Source of the DNA: JANOYY01 sp043720395
GTDB taxonomy: Bacteria; Actinomycetota; Acidimicrobiia; Acidimicrobiales; JANYDT01
Assembly: GCA_043720395.1 (NCBI GenBank)
Contig: JAYSSR010000096.1
Location: 93,615-157,614 of the forward strand
Length of the DNA stretch: 64,000 bases
Direction: 5' to 3'
Of the stretch, positions 32,137-40,465 are shown piece after piece (the first letter of the stretch is position 1; each line of letters opens with the position of its first letter). Both the position numbers and the translations under genes were made by a program. Below the pieces are notes generated by a model that saw only the letters and a list, made by a program, of their open reading frames with translations, was not told the DNA's origin and made no database searches.

Positions 32137-33182
32137 ATGTCAGGACCGGATGTTCTGACTTTTTCGACCTCGCGGAGTCCGAAACTCGTGCGATTTGTTG
32201 CGTTGAGGTGCCCGAGAAGGATCGGTACTTCTGCAAGGGCGCGCAACGCGTCGTTGAGGTGCGTGCATCCCTTCGATTTGGACAGCCGCTCCAGTACGAC
32301 CGCTCGCAACTCGCTGAGGGGTGCGCCAACCACCGCGACGGCCGTGCCCATCGCGGATGGGCATTCCATGAACGGCAGCACGCGGGCGTCGGGTTCGACG
32401 CTGGTGACGGTCATTGTGGCGAGGTCAGCAGTCGCCCGTAACGCGTACTCGTGGATGGCAACACGCCCGTGTTCGGGGTCGCTCGCGCTGTCCTGGAATC
32501 CCGAGTCGATCATGATGGTGTCGCCGTCGATCCACACGTCGATGCGTCGTGCGCGGCGCATGGAAACGTCGGGGAGATCTGCGAGCGCATGCCAGCCGGC
32601 TGGATCGTCGGGATGCACGAGCGGGCCGACCGGTTGGACGCGGTGCGACATTCCGCCGGTCCGCTGTTCCACCAGTGCGCTCGATCCGGTTGCGAAGCCG
32701 ATGCACACGTTCTCCATTTCCGGACGGGGCCCGTGGGTTGGTACGTGGAGCCATTCCTCTGTGTGGCGCGACCACGCGAAACCAGCGATGAGGCTCGTGC
32801 CGGAAACGTCATCGAGGAGTAAGTACAACGGGCTTCCGGCCACGCGCTCGCCGGGGAGCATCTCGTCGAGCGCGGCCCGGAGGTAGCCGCCACCACGAGA
32901 GCCCACGAGCTGCTGTGCGCCCTCGCGCATTGGCTCGACCGTGATGTCCTCGATCACCCGATTCGGTCCTACGCCGACGCGCACCCTCCCCTCGCCGACC
33001 ACGATCGGGGCCATGCCGGCGTCGACCGTAACGATGTCGCGCGCACGTCCGTCGAGGCGTAGCTGCGTGCCGAATCCGTCCGGCCACGTCATGTCGACGG
33101 TGCTCGTGCGCCGTACCGAATTCGCTCGCCGAAGCGGAGCGCTTCCCACCGGGCCTCGGACGTTCTGGAGTTCGGTCGTCAT
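32127..33182 (-). CDS. DUF2889-type protein
   Basis: This 351-residue protein ends with the DUF2889 pattern: RIDVWIDGDTIMIDSGFQDS in the middle of the domain and SKGCTHLNDALRALAE near the C-terminus. The function of DUF2889 is unknown; such genes are common beside lipid and steroid catabolic genes in actinobacteria. There is no signal peptide or membrane helix. It starts at 33182 and is followed directly by the toxin-antitoxin operator. Nearby hydrolase and hydratase genes are on the same strand, with a palindrome in the gap. Confidence 0.78.
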   Translation of the reverse strand: MTTELQNVRGPVGSAPLRRANSVRRTSTVDMTWPDGFGTQLRLDGRARDIVTVDAGMAPIVVGEGRVRVGVGPNRVIEDITVEPMREGAQQLVGSRGGGYLRAALDEMLPGERVAGSPLYLLLDDVSGTSLIAGFAWSRHTEEWLHVPTHGPRPEMENVCIGFATGSSALVEQRTGGMSHRVQPVGPLVHPDDPAGWHALADLPDVSMRRARRIDVWIDGDTIMIDSGFQDSASDPEHGRVAIHEYALRATADLATMTVTSVEPDARVLPFMECPSAMGTAVAVVGAPLSELRAVVLERLSKSKGCTHLNDALRALAEVPILLGHLNATNRTSFGLREVEKVRTSGPDIRI

Positions 33183-33243
33183 GGCGGGAACCCTATCTCC
33201 GTGAGCGCCGAAGTGAAAACGAGGTTTTCAGCGGGAGACTTTC

Positions 33244-33324
33244 CGACGAGTGGCCGTACAGCGCCAGAGTGCGACTACAGCGTGACGCTGTGTGGTCAAC
33301 GTGTCGCTGTAGCCGTACTCGTCG
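33244..33324. repeat. Family B palindrome, copy B2
   Basis: Outer arms CGACGAGT and ACTCGTCG pair perfectly. Inside, CGTACAGCG-type words face TCGCTGTAGCCGTAC, and a central hairpin TACAGCGT-G-ACGCTGTG completes a nested structure. The words TACAGCG and CGCTGTAGCCG are shared with copies at 22794 and 44867. It lies between the hydrolase stop (33341) and the DUF2889 start. Confidence 0.8.
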
Positions 33325-33340
33325 AGCGCCTCACGGTCGC

Positions 33341-34285
33341 TCACTCGCGCCGGAGCGGGGCGAATGCGAACTCCTCGATCAGGCGCACGAGGTCCAGCGG
33401 TCGGTCGCTCTGCACCGCGTGGCCCGCGCCCGCAACGACCTCCACGCGCAGGCCCGTGATGCGACGCTCCATCTCGGCGCGGTCCTCCGCCGTCACGAAC
33501 TTGGACTCACCGCCGAGCACGAGCATCGCAGGCACGGTGATTGCGGACGCGTCCTCCCACAGCGACGTGAAGTCCGACCAGTTCTCATGTCCCGGCGGTC
33601 GTGGCCCGAACAGGTCGTAGCGCCACGTCCATAAACCATCGTCGCGACGGTACGCGTTGTGCCGGACACCTCGTCGCACTCCGGACGCTGCACGGAACGG
33701 ACTCAGCGCGACCGCAGCGTCGGCCATCGCCTCGAGGCTTTCGTAGGTCGGCGAACCGGAGATGAGGGTGACCGAGCCGCGCTCGAGCGTCGTCATAGAA
33801 CGTGACGGATCGTTCACCTGTGGGGTGACATCGACGATCACCGCACGACGGCACAGGTCCGGACGCTGGGCCGCGAGTCGGGTCACGGTGGCACCGCCGA
33901 GCGACATGCCGACCACCGCAACAGCGTTCGGTGCGAGCGAGGGAATCGCTCGGGCGAGCGCCTCGGCGTTCTTCCACGGCCCGTAGTCGCGGTCGGCCCG
34001 GCGATACGAGTGACCGTGGCCGGGAAGGTCGAACGCGATCGCGTTGCGGCCGAGTGCGAGCGCCACGGTGTCCCACGTGTGCGCGTTCTGCCCGCCGCCG
34101 TGGAGGAACACCAGCTCCGGGTCGCCGGTTCCCCAGCGGATATACGACATCCACTCGCCTGCAGCCGTCTCGATGGCGCCTCGTGAGAGCGTCGGCGGAG
34201 GATCGATCGCGAGGTCCCATTCGCTGGCGTTCTCGTGGAGGAGCGCGAACTCGTCGTAGTCGTTGAGCGGTTCAACAGCGTTCAT
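33341..34285 (-). CDS. Alpha/beta hydrolase
   Basis: This 314-residue alpha/beta hydrolase has the oxyanion segment VFLHGGGQNAHTW, the nucleophile elbow VGMSLGGA and the C-terminal histidine in VAGAGHAVQSD. Esters, lactones or C-C bonds are possible substrates. The ATG at 34285 lies one base after the upstream hydratase stop, so it is translated together with the enoyl-CoA hydratase and fused ACAD genes. It may release CoA or open a ring in that pathway. This is inference. Confidence 0.87.
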   Translation of the reverse strand: MNAVEPLNDYDEFALLHENASEWDLAIDPPPTLSRGAIETAAGEWMSYIRWGTGDPELVFLHGGGQNAHTWDTVALALGRNAIAFDLPGHGHSYRRADRDYGPWKNAEALARAIPSLAPNAVAVVGMSLGGATVTRLAAQRPDLCRRAVIVDVTPQVNDPSRSMTTLERGSVTLISGSPTYESLEAMADAAVALSPFRAASGVRRGVRHNAYRRDDGLWTWRYDLFGPRPPGHENWSDFTSLWEDASAITVPAMLVLGGESKFVTAEDRAEMERRITGLRVEVVAGAGHAVQSDRPLDLVRLIEEFAFAPLRRE

Positions 34286-34286
34286 A

Positions 34287-35123
34287 TCAGCCCTCTGCCG
34301 CCGCAGGAGTGGGTGCCGCCTGCTGCGACGCGGCACGCTTGCGCATCCGCTCCGCAATGCCCTCCGAGGAGCGGCCCATGTTGGTGGCTTCATTGGCGAA
34401 CAGGTGTCGACGCCGCTCGACATCGTCCTCGGCCTGGTTGAGATTGTCTTTCGTAAGTGCCCATATGGCAGCCGGCGTGCGAAGCATCTGCTGGGCCGTC
34501 GCGAGCGTGAACGCACGCAGTTCCGCCGCCGGGAGGACGCGGTTCACCATGCCCCATTCGTAAGCGCGCTGAGCAGTGATCTTCTCGTTGAGGAAGTACA
34601 GCTCGCGCGCACGCGCCGTGCCCATGATGCGCGTCCAGAAGAACGATCCGCCGTAGTCGCCGGAAAGTCCGTTCGGGGCAAAGCTCGCCGCGAACACGGC
34701 GTCGTCGGATGCGAACCGAAGGTCGCATGCCGCGGCAAGGCTGCAGCCCGCACCGACTGCGGCACCGCCGACCATCGCGATCGTCGGCTTCGGCATCTGA
34801 TGCAGCAGCATCGAGGCATGGAGGTCGTGGCGCGCGAGGTCGCCGATGAGCGCGTCGCGCGGCACGGCGCGCGACGACGTTTCCCCTGGGATCATCCCGC
34901 CCTCCTTCGTGTCGCCGCCGGAACTGAACCCGCCGTGAGCGCCGTCGGTGGCAGCGCCGGTGAGGATCACGATCTTCACGTCGTCACGCGCGGCCATCTC
35001 GTGCACTGCCTCCTCGAGCGCCTTGATCAGGTACCCATTGAGTGCATTGCGGCGCTCCGGCCGATTCATCGTGATGATGCCGATCCGGTCGGCGACCTCG
35101 GTGAGGATGACGGGCTGTTCCAT
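34287..35123 (-). CDS. Enoyl-CoA hydratase/isomerase family protein
   Basis: This 278-residue crotonase-fold enzyme has MNRPERRNALNGYL, an oxyanion-hole segment GGFSSGGDTKEGG and a GGAAVGAGCSLAAACDLRF helix. The region where catalytic glutamates lie includes FAPNGLSGDYGGSF, where an aspartate rather than glutamate is seen. The ATG at 35123 sits 10 bp after the ACAD stop, giving an ACAD-hydratase-hydrolase series. It would act on the enoyl-CoA made by the upstream enzyme. Confidence 0.88.
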   Translation of the reverse strand: MEQPVILTEVADRIGIITMNRPERRNALNGYLIKALEEAVHEMAARDDVKIVILTGAATDGAHGGFSSGGDTKEGGMIPGETSSRAVPRDALIGDLARHDLHASMLLHQMPKPTIAMVGGAAVGAGCSLAAACDLRFASDDAVFAASFAPNGLSGDYGGSFFWTRIMGTARARELYFLNEKITAQRAYEWGMVNRVLPAAELRAFTLATAQQMLRTPAAIWALTKDNLNQAEDDVERRRHLFANEATNMGRSSEGIAERMRKRAASQQAAPTPAAAEG

Positions 35124-35133
35124 GTGCTGTTGT

Positions 35134-37302
35134 CTACTTCGCGATCGGATCGCGTGGCATACCGAGGAGACGTTCCGCAATCACGTTGCGAGTGATCTCC
35201 GACGTTCCTCCGGCGATGGAGAGGCATCGCGCGAAGAGGTACTCGAAGGTGAGGTGCCCGCTCGCGCCGGTGACCCCGGCAACGCCGACGATGTCCATCC
35301 CCAGTTCCGTGACCGACTGCGCGTGCTCAGCCGACAGCAGCTTCGTGAGGTTGCCCTCCGGTCCAGGTCCCGCACCGATCACGGCCCGGAGAGCACTGCG
35401 GATGTTGAGGAGTCGCATGGCGTGCTCCTCCGCGACGAGCGCAGCGGTCCGTGAGCGCAGCGTCTGATCACCCGGTGCATGGGACGCGATCAGACCGAAC
35501 AGGTTCGCCGCAGGAAGGGTGTTCCGGGACCCGGCACCGATGCTGACCCGCTCGTTGCCGAGCGTCGCACGAGCGACGGTCCAGCCCTGCCCGACGGGCC
35601 CGACAACGTCATCGTCGGGCACGAAGACCTCGTCGAAGAACACTTCGTTGAAGAGCGATTCGCCGGTGATTTCGCGCAGCGGGCGGATGTCTACTCCGGT
35701 TGCCTTGAGGTCGATCACCATCATCGTGACACCCTGATGCTTCGGGCCGTCGAAGTCGGTCCGCACCGTTGCGAAGCCCTTCTGGCAATGCATCGCTCCG
35801 CTCGTCCACACCTTCTGGCCGGTGACCTTCCAGCCGCCGTCGACGCGGACGCCACGGGTCTTGATCGCGGCGGCGTCGGACCCGGCGTCGGGCTCGGAGA
35901 ACAGCTGAGCCCACATGGCCTTGCCGCGGAGGGCGTCGTCGGCCCAATGGGCGATCTGGTCCTCGGTGCCGTGCTGGAGGATCGTGAGGAGGTTCCACCC
36001 GGTGATGCCGAGCTGCGGCATCGGGACCGACGCGAACTCCTGCTCGATGACCAGCTGCTCGATCGCACCGGCACCACGACCGTACGGCTTCGGCCAATGT
36101 GGCACGAGGTATCCGGAGTCGACCAGGTGATCACGTCGACGCTCCTCGGGCAGCGAGTGATACGTCGCCGCGGCTTCGCGGGCGGATGCGCGGAATTCCT
36201 CGGCCTCCGCCGGCAGGTCGAGCCCGAAGTGGCGTTCGGTGCCGCCTTCAACGGCCGCGGCGATCGCGCTTTGCGCGTCGGACGCAGTGCCGTAGGCCGA
36301 CGCGAGCGACTTCGCCCGGCGCAGGAACAGGTGGGCGTCGTGCTCCCAGGTGAACCCGATTCCGCCGTGCAGCTGGATGTTCTTCTGAGCGCATGCGACG
36401 TACGCGGGGAGGGCCAGCGCCGCAGCCTCGGCCGCGGCGAGGTCGGCCTGGTCCGACTTGGTCGGGTCGGTGGTGAGCGCGTGACGCGCAGCGTCCCACG
36501 TGGACGCGGTTGCAAGTTCGACGTGCACGAACATGTTCGCGGCATGGTGCTTCACGGCCTGGAAGGTGGCGATCGGTCGACCGAATTGGACGCGGACCTT
36601 TGCGTACGCAACTGCGGCGTCGAGGCAGGCTCGGGCACCGCCGATCGCGTCGGCAGCGACCAGCACGCGGGCCACACGAGTGGCGAGGCGGGTTGCGCCG
36701 TGCAGCACGGCGTCGTCGGCGACTGCGACACCGGTGCATCGCACCTTCGCGAACCGTAGCGACGGGTCGAGTGACTTCAACGGTGTGATTTCGACGCCAC
36801 TGGTGGACTTGTCCACGACTACGAGATCGTCACCGACGGCCAGCACAAGAACATCGGCGAGACCGGCTCCGAGCACGGCCCCGGCGTCACCGTTCAGGAC
36901 GCCACCCTGCAGCGTCAATGCGCCCCCGAGTCCGACCGCGCCGATCGAGGTTCCCGTTGCCAGAGCGGTAGCCCGAGCGGCAGTAGCTGCGTTCGACGTG
37001 CCGTGGTGGGCGAGGACCGCCGAGGCCAGCACCGTCGGGAGGAAGGGTGTCGGTGCGACGACCCGGCCGAGTTCCTCGATCACGACGCACAGCTCTTCGA
37101 TGCCGTAGCCCTGCCCGCCCAGCGTCTCCGGAATGTGCAGGCCGGTCCATCCGAGGCCCGCCAATTCGGACCAGAACGGGGCATTCAGATCGTCGACACG
37201 GTCAAGGGTGGCGCGTGACGCAGCGAGTGCGTCGTGACGCTGCAGGAAGGATCGCGCGACATCGGCAAGGGCGACGTGGTCGTCGGAAAGAGGTAACGGC
37301 AT
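35134..37302 (-). CDS. Fused two-domain acyl-CoA dehydrogenase, FadE34-like
   Basis: This 722-residue protein contains two acyl-CoA dehydrogenase domains in tandem. The first (about 1-345) has LGGQGYGIEELC, KVRVQFGRPI and NIQLHGGIGFTWEHD. The second (about 350-722) has FSEPDAGSDAA, KVWTSGA and the C-terminal GGTSEITRNVIAERLLG. In mycobacteria FadE34, of similar size and layout, acts on steroid side-chain CoA esters while other family members are heterotetramers of two subunits. One domain usually loses catalysis. The ATG at 37302 is 19 bp from a TTGAC-type operator. Confidence 0.88.
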   Translation of the reverse strand: MPLPLSDDHVALADVARSFLQRHDALAASRATLDRVDDLNAPFWSELAGLGWTGLHIPETLGGQGYGIEELCVVIEELGRVVAPTPFLPTVLASAVLAHHGTSNAATAARATALATGTSIGAVGLGGALTLQGGVLNGDAGAVLGAGLADVLVLAVGDDLVVVDKSTSGVEITPLKSLDPSLRFAKVRCTGVAVADDAVLHGATRLATRVARVLVAADAIGGARACLDAAVAYAKVRVQFGRPIATFQAVKHHAANMFVHVELATASTWDAARHALTTDPTKSDQADLAAAEAAALALPAYVACAQKNIQLHGGIGFTWEHDAHLFLRRAKSLASAYGTASDAQSAIAAAVEGGTERHFGLDLPAEAEEFRASAREAAATYHSLPEERRRDHLVDSGYLVPHWPKPYGRGAGAIEQLVIEQEFASVPMPQLGITGWNLLTILQHGTEDQIAHWADDALRGKAMWAQLFSEPDAGSDAAAIKTRGVRVDGGWKVTGQKVWTSGAMHCQKGFATVRTDFDGPKHQGVTMMVIDLKATGVDIRPLREITGESLFNEVFFDEVFVPDDDVVGPVGQGWTVARATLGNERVSIGAGSRNTLPAANLFGLIASHAPGDQTLRSRTAALVAEEHAMRLLNIRSALRAVIGAGPGPEGNLTKLLSAEHAQSVTELGMDIVGVAGVTGASGHLTFEYLFARCLSIAGGTSEITRNVIAERLLGMPRDPIAK

Positions 37303-37320
37303 TCGTGAATCCTCAGCCGA

Positions 37321-37338
37321 CCTGACAGAATCGTCAAG
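37321..37338. promoter_or_regulatory. Palindromic operator, TTGAC-N6-GTCAA motif, site 3
   Basis: CCTGAC-AGAATC-GTCAAG lies in the 65-bp gap between the divergent fused ACAD (19 bp to start) and LLM (30 bp to start) genes. It would overlap both promoters. It matches the sites at 11479 and 25047 in both half-sites. Confidence 0.7.
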
Positions 37339-37367
37339 TCGAGGTGAAACGCGAGTGCGGAGCAACC

Positions 37368-38306
37368 ATGAAGATCTGTGTGCAATATGCGAACGGCGAC
37401 CCTCGCTGGGTCCATGGCATCCTCGCTCCGGCGGTCGTCAAGGAGTGGTCCCTTGCGGCTGAGGCCAACGGGTTCGGAGGAATTGGCTTCACCGATCACC
37501 CCGCACCTTCGGGTCGATGGGTGGACTCCGGTGGCGAAGGTGTCTGCGACCCGTTCTCGGCGCTCGGATTCTGCGCGGCGGTCACTGCGGATATTCGTCT
37601 GTTCACCTACGTTCTCGTGCCCGCATACCGAAACCCGTTCCTTACCGCGCAGCAGATCACCACGCTCGACCACCTGAGCGGCGGGCGTCTCACGCTCGGC
37701 ATGGGGACCGGCTATCTGCGCTCCGAGTTCAAGGCACTCGGCGTCGACCCGGCCGGACGCGTCGCTGCGTTCGAGGAGTCCATGGCGCTCATGGCCCGAG
37801 CGTGGGAGGGTGGCGACATCGCTGAGGTCACGCCGCTGCTTGAGGCACGTGATACGAGGGTTCTGCCGCGTGTGGCGCAGCGGCCGCACCCGCCCGTCTG
37901 GCTGCATGCGAACGGACGCTGGGGGACCGAGTGGGTCGCCAAACACGCGCAGGGTTGGCTGGGCATCCTCACGACCGATCGTTTGGTCGGCACGATTCAT
38001 ACGATGGCGATGCCGGACGTGCCCGCGCTGACCGGTCGGCTCGATCACCTGCGTGAGGCGTGTGATCGCAACGGTCGTACGTTCGATGCACTCGACGTCG
38101 GTCTCGGTGGTGCGATCCCGATGCTCGACGTTCGACGCACTGCTGCCGACGATCCGCGTTACGACCCCGACGAGATGTTGCGTCGGGTCGCGGAGCTTGA
38201 AGCGCTTGGCGTGAATTGGCTGTTCGTCACGTGTTGCGGCGACGACCCTCGCGCGGCGGTCGAGTCGGTGCAGGCGTTCGGCGAATCGGTGCTTGCGAAG
38301 CTCTGA
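37368..38306 (+). CDS. LLM-class (F420-type) oxidoreductase
   Basis: This 312-residue luciferase-like oxidoreductase has AEANGFGGIGFTDHPAPS, the HLSGGRLTLGMGTGYLRSEF segment and PPVWLHANGRWG. It would use F420 or FMN for a reduction or oxygenation. GGAG lies 7 bp before the ATG at 37368; a GTG at 37344 is upstream in frame. It is divergent from the fused ACAD and shares the operator, suggesting one pathway. The other LLM gene here is at 26858. Confidence 0.9.
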   Translation: MKICVQYANGDPRWVHGILAPAVVKEWSLAAEANGFGGIGFTDHPAPSGRWVDSGGEGVCDPFSALGFCAAVTADIRLFTYVLVPAYRNPFLTAQQITTLDHLSGGRLTLGMGTGYLRSEFKALGVDPAGRVAAFEESMALMARAWEGGDIAEVTPLLEARDTRVLPRVAQRPHPPVWLHANGRWGTEWVAKHAQGWLGILTTDRLVGTIHTMAMPDVPALTGRLDHLREACDRNGRTFDALDVGLGGAIPMLDVRRTAADDPRYDPDEMLRRVAELEALGVNWLFVTCCGDDPRAAVESVQAFGESVLAKL

Positions 38307-38342
38307 CTCGGGCCCCGGCCGCTGAGCGGGGGCGAGTTCCTG

Positions 38343-38361
38343 GAAACCACCCGATCGAACC
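38343..38361. repeat. Half copy of family A palindrome
   Basis: AAACCACCCGATCGAACCA matches one arm of the family A elements. The opposite arm is absent; instead a separate short GC hairpin (GGGGCTCCGCCCC) follows. It is 78 bp upstream of copy A2. Confidence 0.6.
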
Positions 38362-38438
38362 ACTCCCACAGGGGCTCCGCCCCCGTGTACCCCCGACCTA
38401 CTCGGATTCGCGTCACGTCTGGTGACGGTTCCAACGTC

Positions 38439-38499
38439 AACCACCCGATCGAACCACCCAATCGGGCAAAAGTGACATTGAGTGTCCGATCGGGTGGTT
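38439..38499. repeat. Family A palindrome, copy A2 (lopsided)
   Basis: The left side has two units (AACCACCCGATCG and AACCACCCAATCGG); the right side has only CCGATCGGGTGGTT, which pairs with the inner left unit. It lies 11 bp from the stop of the nuclease-like gene at 38511. Confidence 0.8.
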
Positions 38500-38510
38500 C
38501 CAGTAAGCGC

Positions 38511-39305
38511 TCAGTAGGCGAGCAGCGTCTTCAGTTGGATGCGGAGCAGACCGAACCGGTACTCGACCATCGTGCTCGTCACGACCAGCGGCCCAGCACC
38601 CGCGGTCACGAGGTTGTTGTTGCGTTGACGGTCCTTCTCGAACGTGTCGACGTGAAACTCGCGCCCGTCGGATTCGACGGGCACACCAACGTCATCGGTA
38701 AAGCAGGTCGGACGTTGCTGGCGAGGGTCGAACGGGATCACCAGGTCGATCCGGTTGAGGATTCGGCCGCGAGCATCGAGGAGCGGGACCTGCCGGAACA
38801 CTCGCTTGTAGCCGAACGTCCGAATGCGTTGAATGGTGCGCGTTTCGAGGAAGCTCTCGGTTGGAGGTTCATCCTCGCCGCGTTGCGACTGCAACCGCCG
38901 GGCAAGCAGCACCGATGGCGTGACCCGACCGAAACGGTCGGGCGGCTTGCCGCCGTTGCGCAGATAGTGCTCGTACCCAAGCTCGAATCGGTCAGCGACC
39001 CCGATCGGCATCCGATCGTCGGGGGAGCGTTTGAGTGGAGCGAGCCCCTCCAGCAGGTTGGCGAGCACCAAATCTGGGTCGGCGGTGGGCCCGTCTGACG
39101 GACGCCACCAGCGGGACCTGATGATCCCGGGCCCGCTCGTGCCGGACGAATGAGGTACAAGCCAGCTGGTCGGATCGTCGGCGGAGAACCCGTCCCAGCC
39201 GAGCAGTCCGGCAGCGCCGGGGCCGACTAATACGCCGTGTTTGGGCCGGCGGACCGCTCGCCGTTCACTGACTTGCACTGAAGGCGGGACCGGCTTCTTG
39301 GGCAT
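38511..39305 (-). CDS. PD-(D/E)XK-like endonuclease, DUF559-like
   Basis: In this 264-residue protein, the C-terminal third reads NRIDLVIPF, later VESDGREFH followed by DRQRNNNLV, which is the order of catalytic-core elements in DUF559/Vsr-like nucleases (Asp, then Glu-x-Asp-Gly, then an Arg-rich helix). The N-terminal part is Pro- and Arg-rich and unassigned. No methylase or other partner gene is near. Family A palindromes lie 11 bp past its 3' end and 72 bp before its 5' end, so gene and repeats may form one unit. DNA cleavage is inference. Confidence 0.6.
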   Translation of the reverse strand: MPKKPVPPSVQVSERRAVRRPKHGVLVGPGAAGLLGWDGFSADDPTSWLVPHSSGTSGPGIIRSRWWRPSDGPTADPDLVLANLLEGLAPLKRSPDDRMPIGVADRFELGYEHYLRNGGKPPDRFGRVTPSVLLARRLQSQRGEDEPPTESFLETRTIQRIRTFGYKRVFRQVPLLDARGRILNRIDLVIPFDPRQQRPTCFTDDVGVPVESDGREFHVDTFEKDRQRNNNLVTAGAGPLVVTSTMVEYRFGLLRIQLKTLLAY

Positions 39306-39377
39306 GCCATCGGTCTATCTGAGGCCGCCGCGGAACGCGGTCGACAACCGTGCGACGATCCGCGGGTTTCGCGTAGA

Positions 39378-39439
39378 AACCACCCGATCGAACCACCCAA
39401 TCGGTCGAAACCGCCATTGGGTGGTTCGATCGGGTGGTT
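39378..39439. repeat. Family A palindrome, copy A3 (perfect 24-bp arms)
   Basis: AACCACCCGATCGAACCACC begins a 24-nt arm that is repeated perfectly in inverse orientation after a 14-nt loop. It lies upstream of the nuclease-like gene start and downstream of the oxidoreductase stop at 39510. Confidence 0.92.
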
Positions 39440-39440
39440 G

Positions 39441-39485
39441 CCGGGCGCGGTCGATCCGGGCGCGGTCGATCCGGGCGCGGTCGAT
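39441..39485. repeat. Three exact 15-bp tandem repeats
   Basis: CCGGGCGCGGTCGAT occurs three times without any change, beginning one base after palindrome A3. It lies just past the oxidoreductase stop codon region. The exactness suggests recent slippage. Confidence 0.9.
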
Positions 39486-39509
39486 CGGCGGCCCAGCCGG
39501 GTGCCGAGC

Positions 39510-40445
39510 TCAGAAACTCGGGTCGAGGAGGAGCTTTCCGCTCACGTCCTTGGCGAGGATCCGCCGGTGCGCCTCACCAGCGTCGGCAAGTGGAAGGATG
39601 CCGTCGATGGCGATGTGCAGCTGACCGTCGGCCACCAAACCGAAGAGCGCCGCAAATGCACGGTCGCGCTGCGGTGGCGTAAGCAGCAACCCGCCGTAGC
39701 CAAGCAGCCGCGTGCCCTTGCGATAGAACGTGCGCATATCGAATCCAACTACGGTGCCTGCCGAGGTGCCGAAGTTGACGATGCGACCGCCCGGTCCGAC
39801 GACGTCGACACATGCTCCGGTGAAGTCACCGCCGATTCCCTCGATGATGACGCTCGGGGCGGTTCCGGCGAGCGCACCGGCGAGATCGGCACCGGTTGCG
39901 GCGACGATCGCACGGACGCCGAGCGCTTCGACGTCGGCGACCTTCGAAGCCGACGAGGTCTGCCCGATCACGGTTGCACCGGCGATCTTCGCAAGCTGTG
40001 CAGCGACCGAACCCACACCACCGCTCGCTCCGAGCACGAGTACGGTGTCGGCCGACGTGACCTCGGGAAGCGCGTGGACGCACATCCAAGCGGTGACCCC
40101 GGCAACGCCAAGCGCGGCCGCCTGCTGTTGGTCAACGCCAGCCGGGACCGCGACGAGCTGTGCCGATGTCGCCGCGAGATGCTCGGCATACGTTCCGGGG
40201 CCCGCCAGGCCGACTCCCATCACGATCGCGAGCTCGCCGCTGGCCCGCCGGACCAATCCTTCGACGCCGGGCACGTGCGGCTGCGGCGTGATACCAGCGA
40301 AGTTGCCCTGGCTCACCCAGATGTCGAGGGGGTTCACCGAGGCGAACACAACGTCGACGAGTTCCTGACCCTCGCTTGGCCTCGGGTCATCCACCTCGCT
40401 CAGGACGAGTGGCGATCCGTAGGTGGCGAAGGTGATGGCGCGCAT
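39510..40445 (-). CDS. Quinone-oxidoreductase-like medium-chain dehydrogenase
   Basis: This 311-residue zinc-free medium-chain oxidoreductase has NPLDIWVSQGNF, VPGVEGLV and the NADPH motif VLGASGGVGSVAAQLAKIAGA. It would reduce an enone, quinone or enoyl-CoA with NADPH. The structural-zinc cysteine lobe is absent, as in the QOR subgroup. It lies downstream of the alpha/beta hydrolase on the same strand with a 20-bp gap, so the two are probably co-transcribed. Confidence 0.9.
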   Translation of the reverse strand: MRAITFATYGSPLVLSEVDDPRPSEGQELVDVVFASVNPLDIWVSQGNFAGITPQPHVPGVEGLVRRASGELAIVMGVGLAGPGTYAEHLAATSAQLVAVPAGVDQQQAAALGVAGVTAWMCVHALPEVTSADTVLVLGASGGVGSVAAQLAKIAGATVIGQTSSASKVADVEALGVRAIVAATGADLAGALAGTAPSVIIEGIGGDFTGACVDVVGPGGRIVNFGTSAGTVVGFDMRTFYRKGTRLLGYGGLLLTPPQRDRAFAALFGLVADGQLHIAIDGILPLADAGEAHRRILAKDVSGKLLLDPSF

Positions 40446-40465
40446 GTGGCGAACTGTAGAACGAG

